Source: Acidobacteriota bacterium
GTDB lineage: Bacteria; Acidobacteriota; Thermoanaerobaculia; UBA5066; Gp7-AA6
Assembly (NCBI GenBank): GCA_027307335.1
Contig: DAHUXD010000014.1
Coordinates: forward strand, 124,001-188,000
DNA: 64,000 nt
Direction: 5' to 3'
In this document: piece by piece, positions 43,610 to 52,880 of the stretch
Numbering within the stretch: the stretch's first letter is position 1
Layout: each line of letters starts with the position of its first letter
The notes under the pieces: model-generated
What the model saw: only the letters and a program-made list of their open reading frames with translations
Database searches by the model: none
What the model was told of the DNA's origin: nothing
Translations under genes and position numbers: made by a program

Positions 43610-46600
43610 GCCGGTCGGTTCTCCCCCCTTCGTCGAGCGCTCCCCGAACGGCGTCGGCGATCAACCGCATCGTCTCCTCGTCCCTGCGCCAGCGCTTCCT
43701 CGTCGTCATCGGAGCGCTGCTCCTCGTGGGCGCGGGGCTCTGGTCTTTCTCCCGGCTTCCGGTCGATGCCTATCCCGACCTGTCCCCTCCCATGGTCGAA
43801 ATGATCACGCAATGGCCCGGCCACGCCGCCGAGGAGGTCGAACGGCTGATCACCGTGCCGATCGAAGTCGGGATGAACGGCCTGCCGAACATGACGGCGC
43901 TCCGCTCGATCTCGCTCTACGGCCTCTCCGACGTGCGCATGACGTTCGAGCAGGGCACGGACCACTACTTCGCCCGGCAGCGCGTCTTCGAACGGCTGCC
44001 GGATCTGGCGCTGCCCGGCGGCGTGACGCCGTCGGTGGCGCCGCTCTTCTCCCCGTCCGGCCTCGTCTACCGCTACGTCCTCGAGAGCCCGGACCGCACC
44101 CCGATGGAGCTCAAGACGATCGAGGACTGGGTGGTGGAACGGCAGTACCGCTCGGTCCCGGGGGTGGCGGACGACTCGGGCCTCGGGGGCGAGACGATGC
44201 AGTACCAGGTGCTGCTCGACCCGGCGAAGCTCGCGGGGGCGGGTCTCTCGGTGCCCGCCGTGGCGGCCGCGTTCGCCGCCAACAACGGCAACGCCGGGGG
44301 CGGCTTCTACTCGCGGGGCGGTCAGTTCTATTACGTGCGGGGGCTCGGGCGGCTCCAGACCCCCGAGGACATCGGCAACGTCGTGCTCGCCGTCCACAAC
44401 GGCATCCCGGTCCTCGTGAAGGACGTGGCCCGCGTCGAGATCGGCCACGCGCCGCGCCTCGGCCAGTTCGGCTTCGACGACCGCAACGACGCCGTCGAAG
44501 GCGTCATTCTGATGCGCACCGGAGAACAGGCTCAGGTCGTCCTGAAGAAGGTCGAGGAGAAGACGAAGGAGCTGAACACCTCCATCCTGCCCAGGGACGT
44601 CAAGGTGCACCCCTATTACGACCGCAGCGATCTGATCGCGCTGACGACCCGGACGGTCGAGGGAAACCTCCTGCGGGGAATCGTCCTCGTCGTCGTCGTG
44701 CTGATCTTCTTTCTTTACGACGTCCGTTCCGGGCTCATCGTCGCAACGACTATTCCGCTGGCCCTCCTCTTCGCCTTCGTCTGCCTCGACCTCAGGCACG
44801 TTCCCGCCAACCTGCTCTCGATCGGCGCCATCGATTTCGGAATCCTCGTCGACGGCGGCGTCGTGATGGTCGAGAACATCTACCGGCAGCTCGCGCTGCG
44901 CCACGGAACGTCGTACTCGATCGGCGAGGTCATCCGAGACGCGGCCGCCGAGGTGGACCGCCCGATCTTCTACGCCGTCTCCGTCATCGTCGCGAGCTTC
45001 CTTCCGATCTACGTGCTCTCGGGACCCTCCGGAGAGCTCTTCCGGCCGATGGCCGACACGATGATCTTCGCGCTGCTGGGGTCCCTGATCCTGACGCTCA
45101 CCTTGCTCCCCGTGCTCTGCTCCTGGGCGTTGCGCAAGGGCGTCCGCGAACGGCGCAACGCCGCCTTCGAAGCCGTCAAGAGAGCCTACGCGAAGGGCCT
45201 CGATTCCTGCCTCCGACGCCCGTGGCAAACCTTCGTCGTCTCGGGTCTCATCCTGGGAGCGTCGCTGCTGCTCCTTCCCGGCATCGGCGCCGAATTCATG
45301 CCTCACCTCGACGAGGGGGCCCTCTGGATCCGCGCGACGATGCCCTACACGATCTCCTTCGAGGAGTCGTCGAAGATCTCTCCGCAGATCCGGGCGCTTC
45401 TGCGCTCGTTTCCGGAGGTGACCGTCGTCGCCTCCGAGCACGGGCGCCCGGACGACGGGACGGACCCGACCGGTTTTTTCAACTGCGAGTTCTACGTCGG
45501 CTTGAAGCCCTATTCGGAGTGGAAGGGCCCGTACCGCACCAAGCCGGCCCTCATCGCCGCGATCGACAAGAAGCTCCAGGCGTTCCCCGGCATCATCTTC
45601 AACTACACGCAGCCGGCCGAGGACGCGGTGGACGAAGCGGAGACGGGCCTGAAGAGCTCCCTGGCCGTGAAGGTCTTCGGGTCGGATCTCTCGGTCCTCG
45701 AGACCAAGGGGAAGGAGATCAAGCGGGTCCTCGAACGCGTTCGCGGCATCAAAGATGTGACGCTCGTCGAGGAGCTCGGGCAACCGAGCCTCACGGTCAC
45801 CGTGGACCGCGCCAAGATCGCCCGCTATGGCGTGAACGTCGCGGACGTCAACGGCGTCATCGAGGCGGCCGTCGGAGGAGCGGCGGCGACGCAGGTCGTT
45901 CAGGGCGAAAAGCTCTTCGACCTGGTGGTTCGCCTCGAGCCCCGGTTCCGCGAGACGCCCGAGGCGATCGGCAACATCCTGATCGCGACCCCGGGCGGCC
46001 AGCACGTCCCGATCAAGGAGCTCGCCGACATTCAGCTCGTCAGCGGCGCCTCCTTCATCTACCGGGAAGACAACTCGCGCTTCATCGGCGTCCAGTACTC
46101 GGTCGAGGGTCGGGACCTTGCGGGCGCGGTCGAAGACGCCCGCGCCCAGGTGGCGGCGAAAGTCCGCCTGCCGGAAGGATACCGGGCCGTCTGGGGCGGC
46201 GAATACAAGGAGTACACGAACTCCCGGGAGCAGCTGCGCTTCATTCTTCCCCTGACGCTGTTCCTGATCTTCCTCCTGCTCTTCGCCCTCTACAGCAACC
46301 TGAAGTTCCCCCTGATCACGATGGCCGGCGTGCTCCTCTCGGCGCCCGTCGGGGGGCTGCTCGCCCTGCGCCTGACGGGAACTCCCTTCTCCGTGTCCTC
46401 GGGGATCGGCTTTCTGGCGCTCTTCGGCGTTTCCGTCCAGACGGCGGTCGTCTACATCTCCTATGCGAACGAGCTGCGCCTCGCCGGAAAGGGAATCGCC
46501 GAGGCGACGCGCGAGGCGGCCCTGCTGCGGCTCCGGCCCATCATGATGACGGCGCTCGTGGCGGCGCTCGGCCTGCTTCCCGCCGCGATGTCGACGGGTG

Positions 46601-46734
46601 TCGGATCCGATTCGCAGCGCCCCTTCGCGCTGGTCATCGTCGGGGGCCTCTTCTCCCGCCTGCTGATCAGCGTCTTCTTGATGCCGGCGCTCTATTCCAT
46701 CGTGGCAAGGTCCGGTGACCGGCTGGAAGTGTGA
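43606..46734 (+). CDS. Heavy-metal RND efflux pump (CzcA/CusA family)
   Basis: The 1042-residue inner-membrane pump has the full RND layout: TM1, a periplasmic half ('VDAYPDLSPPMVEMITQWPG'), TM2-6, the second periplasmic half, and TM7-12. TM4 carries 'IDFGILVDGGVVMVEN', which keeps the two Asp and the Glu at CzcA spacing (positions 1, 7 and 14 of D..D..E), the proton-relay residues of the HME class. TM10 has 'SVQTAVVYISYANEL' with no acidic residue. The ion (Zn/Co/Cd or Cu/Ag) cannot be assigned. The GTG start overlaps the adaptor's stop (GTGA). Confidence 0.93.
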   Translation: MSRSVLPPSSSAPRTASAINRIVSSSLRQRFLVVIGALLLVGAGLWSFSRLPVDAYPDLSPPMVEMITQWPGHAAEEVERLITVPIEVGMNGLPNMTALRSISLYGLSDVRMTFEQGTDHYFARQRVFERLPDLALPGGVTPSVAPLFSPSGLVYRYVLESPDRTPMELKTIEDWVVERQYRSVPGVADDSGLGGETMQYQVLLDPAKLAGAGLSVPAVAAAFAANNGNAGGGFYSRGGQFYYVRGLGRLQTPEDIGNVVLAVHNGIPVLVKDVARVEIGHAPRLGQFGFDDRNDAVEGVILMRTGEQAQVVLKKVEEKTKELNTSILPRDVKVHPYYDRSDLIALTTRTVEGNLLRGIVLVVVVLIFFLYDVRSGLIVATTIPLALLFAFVCLDLRHVPANLLSIGAIDFGILVDGGVVMVENIYRQLALRHGTSYSIGEVIRDAAAEVDRPIFYAVSVIVASFLPIYVLSGPSGELFRPMADTMIFALLGSLILTLTLLPVLCSWALRKGVRERRNAAFEAVKRAYAKGLDSCLRRPWQTFVVSGLILGASLLLLPGIGAEFMPHLDEGALWIRATMPYTISFEESSKISPQIRALLRSFPEVTVVASEHGRPDDGTDPTGFFNCEFYVGLKPYSEWKGPYRTKPALIAAIDKKLQAFPGIIFNYTQPAEDAVDEAETGLKSSLAVKVFGSDLSVLETKGKEIKRVLERVRGIKDVTLVEELGQPSLTVTVDRAKIARYGVNVADVNGVIEAAVGGAAATQVVQGEKLFDLVVRLEPRFRETPEAIGNILIATPGGQHVPIKELADIQLVSGASFIYREDNSRFIGVQYSVEGRDLAGAVEDARAQVAAKVRLPEGYRAVWGGEYKEYTNSREQLRFILPLTLFLIFLLLFALYSNLKFPLITMAGVLLSAPVGGLLALRLTGTPFSVSSGIGFLALFGVSVQTAVVYISYANELRLAGKGIAEATREAALLRLRPIMMTALVAALGLLPAAMSTGVGSDSQRPFALVIVGGLFSRLLISVFLMPALYSIVARSGDRLEV

Positions 46735-46785
46735 GCGGGAACGCTTCCGTCTGCGCGGCGCGGACCCGGTCACGGCCCATCCCCG

Positions 46786-46801
46786 GCGGCGCTGACGCCG
46801 C
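46786..46801. terminator. Hairpin between the convergent RND and ribF genes
   Basis: GCGGCG (46786-46791) and CGCCGC (46796-46801) pair around CTGA in the 84-base convergent gap. There is no U-run, so it may only be a bidirectional 3' barrier. Confidence 0.3.
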
Positions 46802-46818
46802 AGGATGGCGAAGACGAT

Positions 46819-47775
46819 CTACGACGCGCCGCCCGGCGCCTTCCGGCGTCCGAAGTACTCGCGCGTCGCGGCCACGTCGTTCTGGATCTGCGCCTTCAGG
46901 TCCATCATCGAGGGGAACTTCCGCTCCTCCCTCAGGCGCTCGAGAAAGAAGAGGCGCACCCGCTCGCCATAGACGTCGGCCGAAAAGTCGAGGACGAACG
47001 TCTCGATCGTCGTCGCGAAGTCCTCGTAGAGGGTGGGGCGCCGGCCGATGTTCGAGACGCTCGGGAAGCGCCGGCCGAAGGAGCGGATCTCGATCTCGGT
47101 GACGTAGACGCCGTCCGCCGGCGGCAGCTCGTTCTCGGGCTCGAGGTTGATCGTCGGCACGCCGATCTGGTGTCCGAGGCGGTCGCCCCGCGCGACGAGA
47201 CCGTCGAGCTCGTACTCGCGGCCGAGCATCGCGTTCGACTCGCCGATCGCGCCGCGCTCGAGCGCCCGCCGGATGCGGGTCGAGGAGACCGGCGCGCCGT
47301 CGACCACGACCTCCTCGACGGCGGACGCCGCAAAGCCGCACTCCGCGCCGAGCCGCGCGAGCAGGGCGATGTCGCCGCGCTTGCCGCGCCCGAAGGCGAA
47401 GTGCGCGCCCACCAGGATCTCCGACGCGCCGAGCCGGTCGCGCAGGAGCGCCCGGACGAAGTCTTCCGGCTCCATGAGCGACAGATCGCGGGTGAACGGG
47501 ACGACGAGGAGCGTCTCGACGCCGATCGCCTCGATCGCCTCCTCCTTCTGTCGAAGGGTCTGGATCCGCCGCGGCGCCTGGTCGGGCCGGAGAACCGCCA
47601 TCGGGTGGGGCTCGAACGTGATCGCGAACGAGGGCCGGCCGACGGCGCGCGCCCGCGCGACCACGCTCTCGAGGATCTTCCGGTGGCCGAGGTGGACGCC
47701 GTCGAAGTTGCCGATCGTCCCGACGCCGCCCCGCGGCAGGTCGGTCGTACGGAGAGGATCGCGGACGACTTGCAT
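46819..47775 (-). CDS. ribF: Bifunctional riboflavin kinase/FAD synthetase
   Basis: RibF phosphorylates riboflavin to FMN and adenylates it to FAD. The 318-residue product has the N-terminal nucleotidyltransferase motif 'GNFDGVHLGHRKIL' and 'FAFGRGKRGD', then the C-terminal flavokinase domain with 'LGHQIGVPTINLEPENELPP' and 'SNIGRRPTL'. Length is typical. It is the last gene of asnS-rimO-ribF, 22 bases after rimO. Confidence 0.95.
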   Translation of the reverse strand: MQVVRDPLRTTDLPRGGVGTIGNFDGVHLGHRKILESVVARARAVGRPSFAITFEPHPMAVLRPDQAPRRIQTLRQKEEAIEAIGVETLLVVPFTRDLSLMEPEDFVRALLRDRLGASEILVGAHFAFGRGKRGDIALLARLGAECGFAASAVEEVVVDGAPVSSTRIRRALERGAIGESNAMLGREYELDGLVARGDRLGHQIGVPTINLEPENELPPADGVYVTEIEIRSFGRRFPSVSNIGRRPTLYEDFATTIETFVLDFSADVYGERVRLFFLERLREERKFPSMMDLKAQIQNDVAATREYFGRRKAPGGAS

Positions 47776-47797
47776 GCGACGGAGCGCGGCGCCGGGG

Positions 47798-49150
47798 CTA
47801 CGGCACGACCGCGCCGGAGACGTCGTAGTCGAACGTCCGCTCGATGCGGACCGACACGACCTGCCCGGGCCCGAGCCCGCGATCTCCGGTGTCGGTGACG
47901 AGGAGGCGCCCGTCGATCTCGGGCGCCTGGGTGCGAAGGCGGCCCTCGAGCAGGTGCTCGGACTCGTCGGAGGGTCCCTCGACGAGGGCGGGAACCACGG
48001 TCCCCTTCAGCCGCCGCAGCCGCGCGCGCGAGATCGGCTGCTGCACGGAGAGGACGAACTCGCGGCGCCGCTCCTTCTCCGCCGCCGGCACCGGGTCGCC
48101 GAGCGGCTCGGACCCGGACCCCGGCTCCGGCGAGTAGGCGAAGGCGCCGACGTTGTCGAGCTCGGCCTCGCGCACGAACTCGACCAGCTGCCGGAACTCC
48201 TCCTCTCCCTCCCCCGGAAAGCCGACGATGAACGTCGTGCGGACCGCGATCTCGGGGACGATCTCGCGCATGCGGCGGATCATCGCGAGGTACGCGGCGC
48301 CGTCGCCGCCCCGGCGCATCGCGCCGAGGATCGGCCGCGCGACGTGCTGGAGCGGGATGTCGACGTAAGGCACGAAGCGGGGCTCCGAAGCCATCAGGCG
48401 GAGCACGGACTCGTCGAGCGTCTTCGGATAGGCATAGAGGAAGCGGATCCAGGGGAACGCCGTCTCCGCGAGCAGCGCCTCGACGAGCCGCGTCAGCCCC
48501 GCGCGCCCGAGGCCGAGGTCGTCGCCGTAGCGCGTCGTGTCCTGGGAGACGAGCACGAGCTCCGAGACGCCCTGCGCCTCGAGGCTCCGCGCCTCGGCGA
48601 CGAGAGAGGCGATCGTGCGGCTCCTCTGGCGGCCGCGCATCTGCGGGATCGTGCAGAAGGTGCAGGGATTGTCGCAGCCCTCGCCGACCTTCAGGTAGGC
48701 GTACCCGCGGTGTCGCGAGAGGACGCGCGGCGAGAGCTCGTCGTAGAGGCGGGTCGCGAGCGGCTTGTCGGTGAAGCGCGGGAGCGTCGGCAGCCCGGCC
48801 GCCGCCGCCGGCGCATACTCGAGCTCGTCGAGACCGACGAACGCGTCGACCTCCGGGATCTCGCCGGCGAGCTCGCGGCCGTACTTCTGCACCATGCAGC
48901 CGGCGACCACGACGCGCTCGATCTCGCCTCGCTTCTTGCGCTCGACCTGCTCGAGGATCGCCTCGACGGACTCCTCCTTGGCGCGGTCGATGAACCCGCA
49001 CGTGTTGACCACGACGACGCGCGCGTCGGCGTCCGGCACGATCTCGTGCCCGGCGCGCTTCAGGTGCCCGAGCATCACCTCGGTGTCCACGAGGTTCTTG
49101 GGGCAGCCGAGCGAGACGACGCCGACGGTGGGCAGGGGCTTCGAGGGCAT
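47798..49150 (-). CDS. rimO: Ribosomal protein uS12 methylthiotransferase RimO
   Basis: RimO methylthiolates an Asp of ribosomal protein S12 by radical-SAM chemistry. The 450-residue product has the UPF0004 domain opening 'VSLGCPKNLVDTEVMLG' with its cluster Cys residues, the radical-SAM motif 'CDNPCTFCTIP' and a C-terminal TRAM domain. 'SLGCPKN' distinguishes RimO from MiaB. Short spacing to asnS (18 bases, made of tandem TGAGCCC-type heptamers) suggests co-transcription. Confidence 0.95.
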   Translation of the reverse strand: MPSKPLPTVGVVSLGCPKNLVDTEVMLGHLKRAGHEIVPDADARVVVVNTCGFIDRAKEESVEAILEQVERKKRGEIERVVVAGCMVQKYGRELAGEIPEVDAFVGLDELEYAPAAAAGLPTLPRFTDKPLATRLYDELSPRVLSRHRGYAYLKVGEGCDNPCTFCTIPQMRGRQRSRTIASLVAEARSLEAQGVSELVLVSQDTTRYGDDLGLGRAGLTRLVEALLAETAFPWIRFLYAYPKTLDESVLRLMASEPRFVPYVDIPLQHVARPILGAMRRGGDGAAYLAMIRRMREIVPEIAVRTTFIVGFPGEGEEEFRQLVEFVREAELDNVGAFAYSPEPGSGSEPLGDPVPAAEKERRREFVLSVQQPISRARLRRLKGTVVPALVEGPSDESEHLLEGRLRTQAPEIDGRLLVTDTGDRGLGPGQVVSVRIERTFDYDVSGAVVP

Positions 49151-49168
49151 CGGCTCAGGGCTCAGGGC

Positions 49169-50461
49169 TCATGGATAGATGCGCTTCAACGTTCGCGGAT
49201 ACGGGATCGCCTCCCGCAGGTGATGGATGCCGCAGACCCACGCCACCAGGCGCTCGAGCCCCATGCCGAAGCCCGCGTGCGGAAAGGTGCCGTAGCGGCG
49301 CACGTCGAGGTACCACTCGTATGCCTCGCGCGGGAGCTTGTGCTCCTCGAGGCGCTTCTCGAGCAGCGCGAGGTCGTGGATGCGCTGCGAGCCGCCGATG
49401 ATCTCCCCGTAGCCCTCGGGCGCGAGCATGTCGAGGCCCAGCACGACCTCGGGGTCCTGCGGGTCCGGCTGCATGTAGAACGACTTGATGGCCGTCGGGA
49501 AGCGCGACACGATCAGCGGCCGCTCGGACTCCGCGCAGAGCGCCGTCTCCTCGTCGGCGCCGAGGTCGTCCCCGAAGTTCACCGGGAACCCCTTCTGCTG
49601 GAGGTGCCGGATCCCCTCGCGATACGTGATCCGCGGGAAGGGCTTCTGGACCTTCTCGAGCTTCGTCCCGTCCCGTTCGAGGCGCTTGAGGTCCTCCCCG
49701 CAGCGCTCGAGCGCGCGCCGGACGAGGAACACGACGAAGTCCTCGGCGAGCTCGCAGAGTCCCTCGAACTCGAGGAACGCGACCTCCGGCTCGACCATCC
49801 AGAACTCGGTCAGGTGGCGGCGCGTCTTGGACTTCTCCGCGCGAAAGGTCGGACCGAAGCAGTACACCTTCCCGAACGCCGCCGCGGCCGGCTCGAGGTA
49901 GAGCTGGCCCGACTGCGAGAGGTACGCCTTGTCGCCGAAGTAGTCGGTCTCGAAGAGCGTCGACGTCCCCTCGACGGAGGAGCCCGTCAGGATCGGCGAG
50001 TCGATGCGGACGAACTCGCGCTCGTAGAAGAAGTCGGCGATCGCCTGCTCCATCTCGGAGCGCACCCGCAGCACCGCGTGCTGCTGGGAGGAGCGCATCC
50101 ACAGGTGGCGGAGGTTCATGAGGAAGTCGACGCCGTGCTCCTTCGGCGAGATCGGGTACTCGGGAGAGGGGCCCAGGATCTCGACGGCGGTCGCGCTCAT
50201 CTCGAAGCCGCCCGGGGCGCGCCGGTCTTCGCGCACCGCGCCGGTCACCGCGAGCGAGGACTCCTGCGTCGCTTTCTCGGCGGCCTCCCACGTCTCCGGC
50301 GAGACGTCGGCCCGCGGCACGACGCACTGGACGTAGCCGGTCCCGTCGCGGACGATGAGAAACTGGATCTTGCCGGACGAGCGCTTGTTGTAGAGCCAGC
50401 CCCGCACGCGCGCGGTCGAGCCCGCCCTCTGTCCGATCTTCGAAATCGCGGTCGCTTCCAT
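49169..50461 (-). CDS. asnS: Asparaginyl-tRNA synthetase
   Basis: The 430-residue class II enzyme has the OB-fold anticodon domain ('[20 protein letters not shown]'), motif 2 in '[20 protein letters not shown]' and motif 3 in '[15 protein letters not shown]'. 'TEFWMVEPE' and 'SQLYLE'-like segments fit AsnRS rather than AspRS. TATAAT ends 11 bases before the ATG, with no ribosome site. Confidence 0.95.
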   Translation of the reverse strand: MEATAISKIGQRAGSTARVRGWLYNKRSSGKIQFLIVRDGTGYVQCVVPRADVSPETWEAAEKATQESSLAVTGAVREDRRAPGGFEMSATAVEILGPSPEYPISPKEHGVDFLMNLRHLWMRSSQQHAVLRVRSEMEQAIADFFYEREFVRIDSPILTGSSVEGTSTLFETDYFGDKAYLSQSGQLYLEPAAAAFGKVYCFGPTFRAEKSKTRRHLTEFWMVEPEVAFLEFEGLCELAEDFVVFLVRRALERCGEDLKRLERDGTKLEKVQKPFPRITYREGIRHLQQKGFPVNFGDDLGADEETALCAESERPLIVSRFPTAIKSFYMQPDPQDPEVVLGLDMLAPEGYGEIIGGSQRIHDLALLEKRLEEHKLPREAYEWYLDVRRYGTFPHAGFGMGLERLVAWVCGIHHLREAIPYPRTLKRIYP

Positions 50462-50472
50462 AAAGGCGCGGG

Positions 50473-50478
50473 ATTATA
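50473..50478 (-). promoter_or_regulatory. -10 box of asnS, leaderless spacing
   Basis: A consensus TATAAT on the minus strand overlaps the last codons of the upstream membrane-protein gene and ends 11 bases before the asnS ATG. Confidence 0.5.
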
Positions 50479-52114
50479 CGGTCTTTCGCGCCTCGGCCCG
50501 CGCCGGCGAGGCGAATCCGGGCCGCAGGGCGAACACGGCCAGGGCCGCGAACGTCACCGCCTCGAGAGCGCGCAGCGCGATGCCGAGACCCGGCGAGGGC
50601 ATCGCGAGGCCGTACGTTCCGAGCCGGACCAGGGACGGCCCGGCCGCGCCGCCGCCCCAGCGAAACAGCGCGCCCGGGGTCTCCGGCGACGCGAGCCCGG
50701 CGTAGTCGGGAAACAGAGCGAACTCCGTGACCCAGACGTCGGCGGCGAGCGCGAGGACGAGCGCGGCCGCCACGAGTCCGGCGCGCCGCCGCGCGGCCGA
50801 CGCGGCGATCGCGAAGCCGAGCCCGACCCCGTACCAGATCGGATCGAAGGCGTGCAGATACCAGCCGGCCAGCCCCGCGCCGGCCGTCGGATGCCCGCGC
50901 ATCGCCTGGCGGATCGCGCCCCACGCCTGCCCGAGCTCCGCCGCGGCGAAGACGCCGGCCGCGGCGAGGAGGAGAGCCAACCGGCGGCGCGGCAGGTCGG
51001 GCCACGCCGTGACCGCGAGCGCCGCGAGGACCGCCCAGGGAAGCAGGAAGAGGACCACGCCGACGGGTTTCAAGAAATCGGCGTGCGGGCCGCTCGTCCA
51101 GATGGCGGAGCCGGCGAACACCTTCGCGTAATCGAGCCACGGGAGCGCCGCGACGCTCCGGACCGAATCGCCGGAGAGAGGCACTCCGCCGGGGGCCCGC
51201 AGCTCGAACTTGCCCGTCGGGTTCCCCGTCCGCGCCTGCAGGTCGCGCGCCGTCGCGGCCACCGAGACGACGATCGCGAGGACGACGACGAGCCGCCGCG
51301 TCCGCGACGCGTCCCGCGGCCAGAGGAGCGGAAGGAGCAGCGCGGCCGGCCACGCGTAGAGCTTCGCGGCCGCCGCGACGGCCCAGCTCGCGGCCTCGCC
51401 GATCCGGGACGGCCAGGACTCGCCCGGCCGCGCCGAGAGGAGCAGGGCGACGGCGAGCGCCGCGCAGGCGAGCGCGTCGTTGCCCGCGCGCGCGACGAGC
51501 GTGATCCAAGTCGGCGTGGCGACGAGGAGCAGGCCGGCCAGAAATCCCGGCCGCCCCCAGAGCCGCGCCGCCAGGAGCCCGGTCGCGAGCGCCGTCGCGC
51601 ACCCGAGCGGCACCGCGAGGAGCCTCAGGATGAGCAGCTCCCGGAGCTGCGTCGTTCCGAAGAGGCGGTCGAGCGGCGCCGCGAGCGCGTAGTAGAGCGA
51701 GGCCTGCTGCGCCTCGTAGTTCGGGGCGACGAGGTCGGCGCGCGCGGCCCCGTCGAGCGGCACGTCCCTCCAGCCGTGGGGACGGTCCGCGAGCAGCCTC
51801 GCCCATCCTGCATTGACCATCCCGAAGCTCGGCGGCGCGTCCCCGAGCGCGTTGAACGAGCGGAAGAAGTACCGCGCGACCGACGGCTCGTCGGCCGAGG
51901 GCTGACGCCCCGCGGCCGCGACGAAGGAGATGCGCGCGACGTGAAAGCCCTCGTCGAGCCCGGCGTACGGCGGCATCGCCAGCACCTGGAGGAGGAGGCG
52001 CGCGGCGCCGGCGAGCACGAGGAGCGCGATCCAGGACCGCGGGACGCCGCTCCCGCCGGAAGACGTCCGCGCGACTCGGCTACTATTCCGAGCCGCTTCG
52101 ATGACGAGCCTCAA
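50474..52114 (-). CDS. Polytopic membrane protein, DUF2142/GT-C glycosyltransferase-like
   Basis: The product (up to 546 residues) has about ten to twelve hydrophobic segments. An early acidic loop, 'MPPYAGLDEGFHVARI', resembles the catalytic-loop region of GT-C and DUF2142 proteins, where an Asp or Glu after TM1 is functional. A polyprenyl-linked sugar donor is the usual substrate class; none can be named here. The start is uncertain: the TTG at 52114 overlaps the divergent methyltransferase start, and the next options (GTG codons near residues 33 and 44) would cut into TM1. Confidence 0.72.
   Translation of the reverse strand: MRLVIEAARNSSRVARTSSGGSGVPRSWIALLVLAGAARLLLQVLAMPPYAGLDEGFHVARISFVAAAGRQPSADEPSVARYFFRSFNALGDAPPSFGMVNAGWARLLADRPHGWRDVPLDGAARADLVAPNYEAQQASLYYALAAPLDRLFGTTQLRELLILRLLAVPLGCATALATGLLAARLWGRPGFLAGLLLVATPTWITLVARAGNDALACAALAVALLLSARPGESWPSRIGEAASWAVAAAAKLYAWPAALLLPLLWPRDASRTRRLVVVLAIVVSVAATARDLQARTGNPTGKFELRAPGGVPLSGDSVRSVAALPWLDYAKVFAGSAIWTSGPHADFLKPVGVVLFLLPWAVLAALAVTAWPDLPRRRLALLLAAAGVFAAAELGQAWGAIRQAMRGHPTAGAGLAGWYLHAFDPIWYGVGLGFAIAASAARRRAGLVAAALVLALAADVWVTEFALFPDYAGLASPETPGALFRWGGGAAGPSLVRLGTYGLAMPSPGLGIALRALEAVTFAALAVFALRPGFASPARAEARKTV
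52081..52086 (+). promoter_or_regulatory. Possible -10 box of the methyltransferase gene
   Basis: TACTAT ends 14 bases before the ATG at 52101, again without a ribosome site. It lies inside the N-terminal coding region of the opposite gene. Confidence 0.35.
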
Positions 52115-52880
52115 GAGCGTGCTGCGCGCCCTGGTGGGAAATCGGGCCGCACCGGCCCCGGCGGCCGCGCCGGCCCAGGACGGCTACAAGGCCGCCTGGA
52201 ACTCCGCGGCCCGCGCCGACGCCCACGACGCGATCCTGACGGGGGCGACGCCCGAGCAGTTCGAGGAGAGCGGAAAGGGCGACGCGGAGCGCGTCCGCCG
52301 CTGGCTCCGCGGCGGCGACGCCGTGCTCAACATCGGCTGCGGCGTCGGCCGCGTCGAGCGCTACCTCGCGCCGCTCGTCGGCGAGCTCTGGGCCGTCGAT
52401 GTCTCGGGCGAGATGCTCGCGCGCGCCCGGAAGCGCCTCGAGGGCCTGGGCAACGTCCATCTGCGCGAGGTCGGCAACGACGAGTTCCTCCGCTCCTTCG
52501 AGGACGAGCGCTTCGACGTCGTCTTCTCGTTCCTCGTGCTCCAGCACCTCGAGAAGGAGGACGCCGCCCGCTACCTCCGCGACGCCTTCCGCGTGCTCCG
52601 CCCGGGCGGGGTCTTCGTCGGGCAGTTTCCGAATCACCTCTCCCCAGAGTACACGAGGGCCTTCCTCGAGGGCCTCGACCTCGCCTCGCGCAGCCCCGGC
52701 CGCGTGCGGACGTACACGGAGCCCGAGGTGCGGCACACGCTGGAGACGCTCGGTTTCGCCGTCGAGGAGCTCCGGTACGGCGGCGACCACGGGAAGAGCG
52801 CCGAGATCTACGTCGCGGCCCGCAAGCCCGCCCGCGTCACGGCCGCCGCTCCCCCGCGGTCGGTTGCGGAGACTCCGTGA
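52101..52880 (+). CDS. Class I SAM-dependent methyltransferase
   Basis: The 259-residue protein has motif I 'VLNIGCGVGRVERYL' (residues about 75-89), 'LWAVDVSGEMLARARKRL' for the ribose-binding acidic loop, and 'DVVFSFLVLQHLEKEDAARY' for motifs II/III. This is the general small-molecule (Methyltransf_11/25) type. Flanking glycosyltransferase-like membrane proteins hint at a surface-sugar or lipid substrate, with little force. Its last 44 bases overlap the convergent gene. Confidence 0.85.
   Translation: MTSLKSVLRALVGNRAAPAPAAAPAQDGYKAAWNSAARADAHDAILTGATPEQFEESGKGDAERVRRWLRGGDAVLNIGCGVGRVERYLAPLVGELWAVDVSGEMLARARKRLEGLGNVHLREVGNDEFLRSFEDERFDVVFSFLVLQHLEKEDAARYLRDAFRVLRPGGVFVGQFPNHLSPEYTRAFLEGLDLASRSPGRVRTYTEPEVRHTLETLGFAVEELRYGGDHGKSAEIYVAARKPARVTAAAPPRSVAETP

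Noticed and set aside
43606-46734. Assigning the RND pump to copper/silver (CusA)
   Set aside because: The TM4 residues match the general HME class, but no Met triad or Met-rich adaptor is evident, so the ion cannot be decided from sequence alone.
49152-49172. Three tandem GGCTCAG/T heptamers between rimO and asnS
   Set aside because: Too short and few to be a functional array; probably slippage in a spacer that includes the asnS stop codon.
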